From Arcobacter lacus (GTDB taxonomy: Bacteria; Campylobacterota; Campylobacteria; Campylobacterales; Arcobacteraceae), in the NCBI RefSeq assembly GCF_003063295.1, contig NZ_MUXF01000002.1, positions 1-49,856 on the forward strand: 49,856 bases of DNA, written 5' to 3'. The translations under genes and the position numbers were made by a program. Positions 45,464-49,856 of the stretch are shown one piece after another. The notes under the pieces are model-generated. The model was not told the origin of the DNA. It saw nothing but the letters and a program-made list of their open reading frames with translations, and searched no databases. Numbering within the stretch: the stretch's first letter is position 1; every line of letters starts with the position of its first letter.

Positions 45464-48166
45464 TTATACAAGCTTTTTTAAACATTCTTTTAATTTTTTA
45501 CTTTCTTGACTAGCATTAGTTGCAAATCTTATTATTGGAATATTATATTTCTCTAATATTTCATCTTTTAATTTATCACGCTTTTTTTGAATTGGACTAT
45601 CCTCATGATACTTATAACCATCAACTTCAATTGCCAATACAATCTGTTTATTAATTTTGCTATATATTAAAAAGTCTATATGAGTATTTTCATTATTTAC
45701 AAATTTAGTTTCTTCTTCATTTAGTAAACTAAAATCTTTAATTATCACACGTAATTGTCTATGTAATACAACATCTAAGTGAAGAAAGTTATCCTCTTTC
45801 AGTACTTCATCAATTATAAGGCTCATCAAATTTTCAGATTTATGTTCAGATACATTTTTATATTTTTGTTGATACTTATTTAGATGAGAAGAATAGCTTT
45901 TATAAAGTAAATCAAATATTGAGTAAATTTTACTTTCTACAATATCACAATTATAATACTTAATATATCCTACTAAATCTTTCATATTTTGATTCTTTTC
46001 TCTATCTGAAACTACTACATAAAGTTTATCTACAGCTCTTGAAATAGCAACATTTAACAAGTTCTTATCATCAGCGAATTCATCTTCATCATTTACTACT
46101 GTACTTAAAATGATTATATTTTTTTCACGACCTTGATATTTATGTACAGTATCAACTTCTATTTCTTTATTATTTTTATACTCTTCATTTATTTTATTTA
46201 CTTGTTTTCTAAATGGAGAGATTATTCCTATGCTACTATCATTTAAATTAGGTAATATCTCGTTAGTAATTACGTCAATTTGACGTTGATTGTATTTTCC
46301 TCTTGCATGATTTCCTTCTGCAGTATTAAATAAAACTAAAGGTGATTCATTTTCATTTTTGAATTTTGTTAGAACTATTAGCTCGTTATTATAAAATTTT
46401 TTATTACAAAAACCTATGATTTTTGGATTGCATCTATAGTGCTCTTTTAAAAGTGTTTTGGGAACGTCTTTAAAAATTTTAGTAATTGATAGTAACAAGT
46501 TATTGTCATAATGATATGCTTCATCAACTTTGTATTGGTTGTAAACAATTTGAATTAAATCTTTTGTTTCATTTGTAATTACATGAGGTAGTTGTTTTAG
46601 GTCACCAACAATAACCACATTTTTTGCACAAGATAAAGCTAAAGAACCTGAAAGCAGATCAACTTGAGAAGATTCATCTATTATCAAATAATCATATAAA
46701 TAACTATTCCCAGTAGAGTTTCTTAAGGAATGTGTTGTACTTAAAACAATAGGATATTCTTCAATGAAACTTCTAAAGTCTCTCCATAAAACATCACTAT
46801 TAAAACTTGTTCTTGTAGTGCCATATTTATATTTATTTGCGATAAATCTTTTTAATAAAAACATTGACTTTTGGGTATATAACTTCATTTTATTTTCAAA
46901 ATCAAAATTTGATAACTTATTTTCAAAAGTATTTATTTGTTTAGTTATTTCAATTTCTTTATTTTCATAAAATAAACTTTGAAGATATTCAATTATTGAA
47001 TTTATCGAGTATTTATAAATTGAAAAAGAAAAGAGTCTATATTTTATAAGATTCTTTATTTTAAACAAAAGCGTTATTTTTTTATTTAAAAGTTGAATAT
47101 TCTCAAACTCTGCCAATAAAGAAAGTATAGAATCAATATCGTACTTGTTGAAACTTTTAAAATATTCTATATTTTTATCTTTTTTTTCATAGTAGTCTAA
47201 AAAATGTTTTTTTTCTACTTTAAATTCTTCATATAGTTGTTTTTGTAATGCTAATTCATTCTGAGTAGATAACATCTCTTTAATAGATTTACTATCTAGG
47301 CTTACTTCTTGATATAGTTTTTTAAAATCAACCTCAGTTTTTTCATTTACAAAGTTAGGATAACTAGTGTCTTGATTATTAAAAAACTCTTCTTGATTAT
47401 CTTTATTACCCAAAAAAGCTGATATAAAAGACAAATCGTAACTATTTAATTTATCATATACATTTTTTGTTGCTGCATTATTATTTGACACAATAGCAAC
47501 TGTTTTTTCTTGCATTATAATATTTGATAAAATATTTAATATAGTTTGTGTTTTACCAGTACCTGGAGGTCCTTCTATAATACTTATTTGATTTGTTAGT
47601 GCATTTTTTACAGCTTTTTCTTGGCTTAGGTTGAATCCAAATGGAAAGATTATAGTAGATTTATTTTCAAAAGTATCAATACTACTAGAACTTAAATATT
47701 TAGATAAAACACTATCTTCACTTATGAAAGTCATTTTTTTATATTGTTTATCTAAAAATCCAACTTCTTCTTTATCATCACTATTATTTAATCTTTCTGC
47801 TAAATTTTTTAAATACTCTAATACACTATTTACTCTATTATTGTTTAAAGAATTTTTTTCTATTTTAATATGCTTTTTATCATACAATCTATAACTGCCA
47901 TCTTCAAAAAAAACTTTCAAGTGACTTTTAAAATCAAGAATTTTAGATATCTTAAATAATTGTTTCCCATTTGAAAAAACAATACAACTATTTATATTTA
48001 CCTCTGTAGGATTTTCAATTATCTTAACTTTATCTAAACTATATTGGTATTTTGTATTGTTATTTTTAAAAACTACATCAACTTTATTTTTATTAACATC
48101 AAAACTTTCAATCTCTTCTGTTTTATCTTCATCATTAATTAGAATTAAATATTTATTTATATCCAT
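45464..48166 (-). CDS. SF1 helicase with C-terminal PD-(D/E)XK-type nuclease domain
   Basis: A 900-residue protein. Residues about 1-130 are an unrecognised beta-rich region. A UPF1/Dna2-like superfamily 1 helicase follows: Walker A GPPGTGKT at 199-206, then a long coiled insertion (about 280-460), Walker B IIDESSQ (495-501), GDLKQLP (521-527), HYRCNP, VDTVHKYQGRE (671-681) and NVAISRA. The last 120 residues resemble Vsr/DUF2726-type nucleases: HIDFLIY (D831), LAIEVDGYKYH (E847, D849) and KKRDKLKDEIL with IPIIRF. Such fusions are common in bacterial defence islands. The start overlaps the sbcD remnant by 14 bases; the ribosome site is weak (AAAG), so expression may depend on coupling. Confidence 0.87.
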   Translation of the reverse strand: MDINKYLILINDEDKTEEIESFDVNKNKVDVVFKNNNTKYQYSLDKVKIIENPTEVNINSCIVFSNGKQLFKISKILDFKSHLKVFFEDGSYRLYDKKHIKIEKNSLNNNRVNSVLEYLKNLAERLNNSDDKEEVGFLDKQYKKMTFISEDSVLSKYLSSSSIDTFENKSTIIFPFGFNLSQEKAVKNALTNQISIIEGPPGTGKTQTILNILSNIIMQEKTVAIVSNNNAATKNVYDKLNSYDLSFISAFLGNKDNQEEFFNNQDTSYPNFVNEKTEVDFKKLYQEVSLDSKSIKEMLSTQNELALQKQLYEEFKVEKKHFLDYYEKKDKNIEYFKSFNKYDIDSILSLLAEFENIQLLNKKITLLFKIKNLIKYRLFSFSIYKYSINSIIEYLQSLFYENKEIEITKQINTFENKLSNFDFENKMKLYTQKSMFLLKRFIANKYKYGTTRTSFNSDVLWRDFRSFIEEYPIVLSTTHSLRNSTGNSYLYDYLIIDESSQVDLLSGSLALSCAKNVVIVGDLKQLPHVITNETKDLIQIVYNQYKVDEAYHYDNNLLLSITKIFKDVPKTLLKEHYRCNPKIIGFCNKKFYNNELIVLTKFKNENESPLVLFNTAEGNHARGKYNQRQIDVITNEILPNLNDSSIGIISPFRKQVNKINEEYKNNKEIEVDTVHKYQGREKNIIILSTVVNDEDEFADDKNLLNVAISRAVDKLYVVVSDREKNQNMKDLVGYIKYYNCDIVESKIYSIFDLLYKSYSSHLNKYQQKYKNVSEHKSENLMSLIIDEVLKEDNFLHLDVVLHRQLRVIIKDFSLLNEEETKFVNNENTHIDFLIYSKINKQIVLAIEVDGYKYHEDSPIQKKRDKLKDEILEKYNIPIIRFATNASQESKKLKECLKKLV

Positions 48167-48443
48167 ATAACTTTACTTTATCTTTCTTAAGTTCTCTAAT
48201 AACACTATCTCTTAAAAATGGAACAGCACAAACAATAGATATTAAATCATCATTTTTATTTATACGAATAATTACATTTTCATCTTCATCACCAGTTGTA
48301 ATTACATGAACATTTAAAACTTCAACATGTTTTTCTTTTATAATTTCTAAAAGCCAAGAAAGAAAAGCTTCATGCTCATCAGCTCTACTTTTCCCCATAA
48401 AATTTTGACCAAGATGCCAATCAGATGTATGCAATAGTTTCAT
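48153..48443 (-). pseudogene. sbcD: Remnant of exonuclease SbcD, internally deleted and truncated
   Basis: The 96-residue reading frame begins like intact SbcD: LLHTSDWHLGQNF with metal ligands D8 and H10, then DEHEAFLSWLLEIIKEK. At about residue 43 it jumps straight to NVHVITTGDEDENVII and VCAVPFLRDSVIREL, which in SbcD lie roughly 60-70 residues further on. The region with GDIFD and GNHD is therefore missing. After about residue 84 the similarity stops, and the last dozen residues run into the helicase start. SbcD normally has about 370 residues and partners SbcC; no sbcC is visible. It cannot be an active nuclease, but may still be translated as a leader for the helicase gene. Confidence 0.78.
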
Positions 48444-48595
48444 ATTTAAAATTCTTTATTAATTTATTATTTAATTATTATATAAAAATCTAGTCACATT
48501 TCCGTCACATTTTATTATTTTTTATTTATATTTACATATAAAGGGGTTAAATATACACAATAAATTTTGTAAATTATTCATATGTCAATAAACTT

Positions 48596-48617
48596 AAAAT
48601 AGCTATAATCCGATAAT
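48596..48617 (+). repeat. Right copy of 22-bp direct repeat, overlapping the ychJ promoter
   Basis: Matches 43319-43340 at 20 of 22 bases in the same orientation. It includes TATAAT at 48604-48609, preceded by TAGC, which serves as the likely -10 box of the SEC-C gene at 48643. Together the two copies bracket the HipA-helicase-sbcD remnant block. Confidence 0.45.
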
Positions 48618-48642
48618 TACAAAGTATATATAAAGGAAAAAA

Positions 48643-49080
48643 TTGAAAATTAGTGTAAATTCTCTTTGTCCCTGTGGAAGTTTAAAAAAATACAAAAAAT
48701 GTTGTAAAATTTTCCATGACAATATAAAAAAACCATCAAATGCTTTAGAACTTATGAAATCAAGATTTAGTGCTTATGCTTTTAAACAAAGTGAATATAT
48801 TATAAAAACTACTCATAAAGATAATCCTGATTTTTCTACGAACATATCTGTATGGAAAGAGGAAATAGAGATGTTTTCTAAAAATACAAATTTTGAGAAA
48901 TTAGAGATTTTAAACTTTGAAGAAAGTGAATTTGAAGCTTTTGTAACATTTAAAGCAACCCTATTTCAAAATAACAGTGATATATCTTTTATAGAAAAAA
49001 GTAGATTTAAAAAACTTGGTGATATTTGGCTTTATGTAGATGGAAAGTTTTATGATAAAGATGAAAAATTATTAAATTAG
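48643..49080 (+). CDS. YchJ-like SEC-C motif protein
   Basis: A 145-residue protein of the YchJ/UPF0225 group. The N-terminal zinc-binding SEC-C motif is seen in LCPCGSLKKYKKCCKIFH (residues 8-25), followed by LELMKSRFSAYAFKQSEYI, the conserved middle. The fold after that resembles NTF2-like domains. Molecular role unknown. Start TTG with AAAGGA upstream. It has its own promoter box at 48604-48609. Its 3' end overlaps a tiny opposing ORF. Confidence 0.88.
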   Translation: MKISVNSLCPCGSLKKYKKCCKIFHDNIKKPSNALELMKSRFSAYAFKQSEYIIKTTHKDNPDFSTNISVWKEEIEMFSKNTNFEKLEILNFEESEFEAFVTFKATLFQNNSDISFIEKSRFKKLGDIWLYVDGKFYDKDEKLLN

Positions 49081-49149
49081 AATAATTTCAATACTTATAT
49101 TTTTGTCTTTTGAAGTAACTACTATCGTTTCTAATACTGATGTTGCCAT
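49072..49149 (-). CDS. Putative 25-residue peptide
   Basis: A 25-codon ORF starting MATSVLETIVVTSKDK, with a clear AAGGA ribosome site. It follows the 91-residue membrane gene by 14 bases on the same strand, and its last three codons run antisense into the ychJ-like gene. It may be a real small peptide or the left-over N-terminus of a gene cut off by rearrangement. No family recognised. Confidence 0.3.
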   Translation of the reverse strand: MATSVLETIVVTSKDKNISIEIILI

Positions 49150-49163
49150 TTGTTATCCTTAAA

Positions 49164-49439
49164 CTAAAATGCTATGTTTAAAATAAGTCCAATAAAAATT
49201 AGTATTACACCTATTTTTAAGAATAATGCCTTACTTACAAATATTCTGATATATAAGTCAAATTGATAAAACCAATTTAATTTACCTTCTTCATTCATTT
49301 TTAAACGCTCTTGTAACACTTCTTTAGAAGATTTTTTACCCCAAAATCTATCATCAAAACCTATGTCAATTTTTACGTATATTTGAAGCAAAATTAAAAA
49401 TACTCCTAAAAAAAACATGTATAAACTAAATTCGTTCAT
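49164..49439 (-). CDS. Small two-span membrane protein, hypothetical
   Basis: A 91-residue protein with hydrophobic segments at about 5-24 and 70-90 and a charged middle (GKKSSKEVLQERLKMNEEGK). Both termini should face the same side. A good ribosome site (AAGGTAGGA) precedes the ATG. It lies between the truncated gene at the right edge and the 25-residue ORF, all on the minus strand. No family recognised. Confidence 0.65.
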   Translation of the reverse strand: MNEFSLYMFFLGVFLILLQIYVKIDIGFDDRFWGKKSSKEVLQERLKMNEEGKLNWFYQFDLYIRIFVSKALFLKIGVILIFIGLILNIAF

Positions 49440-49480
49440 TTTCTTATCCTACCTTTTTAAATGATTTTAAATTTCTCTTA

Positions 49481-49856
49481 TTATGGAAATTTCATAACTT
49501 TTTCTAAATCTTTTATAACTTCTTTAAAAAAATTATTTACATCTCTATTCGAACTTAAATTAAATTCATAATTATTATTATTTATAAACATTGAGTTCAA
49601 TACATCAAAATTACTATCTAATCTAAATTCCTTTGAATAAATTAACATCTTATCATTTAAAGATTTTATATCTTCTGCATAAACTTTTATATTATTTTTA
49701 CTCCAATTCTTAGATATATTTTCTACATCGTATAATTTTAATGATACAATCATAGTAGATGGTTCACAGCCCATACCATATGTACTGATATATTCTTCAG
49801 CTTTTATAACTAATAATTTCTTTGTAGGTTCAATATATCTTATTTTTACATTTTTT
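49481..49856 (-). CDS. Hypothetical protein, 5' end beyond the window
   Basis: The reading frame is open from the right edge to the stop at 49481, giving at least 125 residues. An internal ATG (at 49772-49774) has no ribosome site in front of it, so the true start is probably outside the window. The visible part includes the stretches IEPTKKLLVIKAEEYISTYG and GMGCEPSTMIVSLKLYD, then a Lys/Asn/Asp-rich, soluble-looking C-terminus. The gene is followed 41 bases later by the two-span membrane gene. Not recognised. Confidence 0.6.
   Translation of the reverse strand, partial: KNVKIRYIEPTKKLLVIKAEEYISTYGMGCEPSTMIVSLKLYDVENISKNWSKNNIKVYAEDIKSLNDKMLIYSKEFRLDSNFDVLNSMFINNNNYEFNLSSNRDVNNFFKEVIKDLEKVMKFP

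Noticed and set aside
1-49856. CRISPR array, IS element, rRNA or tRNA genes
   Set aside because: No regularly spaced repeats, transposase motifs, long terminal inverted repeats or tRNA-like GC-rich cloverleaf segments were seen by eye on either strand.

Overview
The window is about 50 kb of very AT-rich, gene-dense bacterial chromosome. It most likely comes from the Campylobacterota, in the Arcobacter/Aliarcobacter group. Three markers support this: HobA, the DnaA-binding protein specific to this phylum; a lone XerH-type recombinase; and MqnC of the futalosine menaquinone pathway. Gene order agrees as well. The runs lipoprotein/slt/yggT/gltX, fbp/small Cys protein/metG/MurF-like, and hemW/nudH/lysC/hobA/holB/folP match arrangements I remember from Campylobacter jejuni. 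The chemotaxis proteins point to an Arcobacter relative rather than Campylobacter, because CheA lacks a receiver domain and CheB has one.

Regions. (1) 1-1160: the end of a truncated small membrane protein gene, a 31-codon ORF, and a LexA/CI-like S24 repressor transcribed divergently from a promoter region with a 15-bp direct repeat. (2) 1163-13690: housekeeping genes, mostly on the minus strand (MurF-like protein, metG, fbp, slt, yggT, gltX, an M16 peptidase-like protein, mqnC, bamA), with one lipoprotein gene on the plus strand. (3) 13798-24915: tyrA; the folP-holB-hobA-lysC-nudH operon; hemW; prmC; an M3 peptidase and two small unknown genes; then cbiX and xerH. A near-palindrome resembling a difH site lies just upstream of xerH. 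(4) 25024-31868: an Fsr-type exporter, an iron-sulfur-flavoprotein-like gene and the chemotaxis operon cheY-cheA-cheR-cheD-cheB. (5) 32009-43273: pnp, a phosphoribosyltransferase, lptD, an RDD protein, purD, a structured RNA that is probably 6S RNA, hemD, a SulP transporter, der and hpf with a strong terminator.

(6) 43274 to the end looks accessory. It holds a HipA-family kinase with its own N-terminal winged-helix-like domain and no separate hipB, a 32-codon single-membrane-segment ORF, and a 900-residue SF1 helicase with a C-terminal PD-(D/E)XK-type nuclease domain. It also holds a remnant of sbcD with an internal in-frame deletion and a lost C-terminus. A 22-bp sequence (20 of 22 identical) occurs in direct orientation on both sides of this block. 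My reading is that a small defence/toxin island sits in a degraded sbcD(C) locus. A YchJ/SEC-C protein and small unknown genes follow.

No tRNA, rRNA, CRISPR array, insertion sequence or transposase was recognised. Functions rest on motif recognition by eye and remembered family knowledge; no database search was possible.
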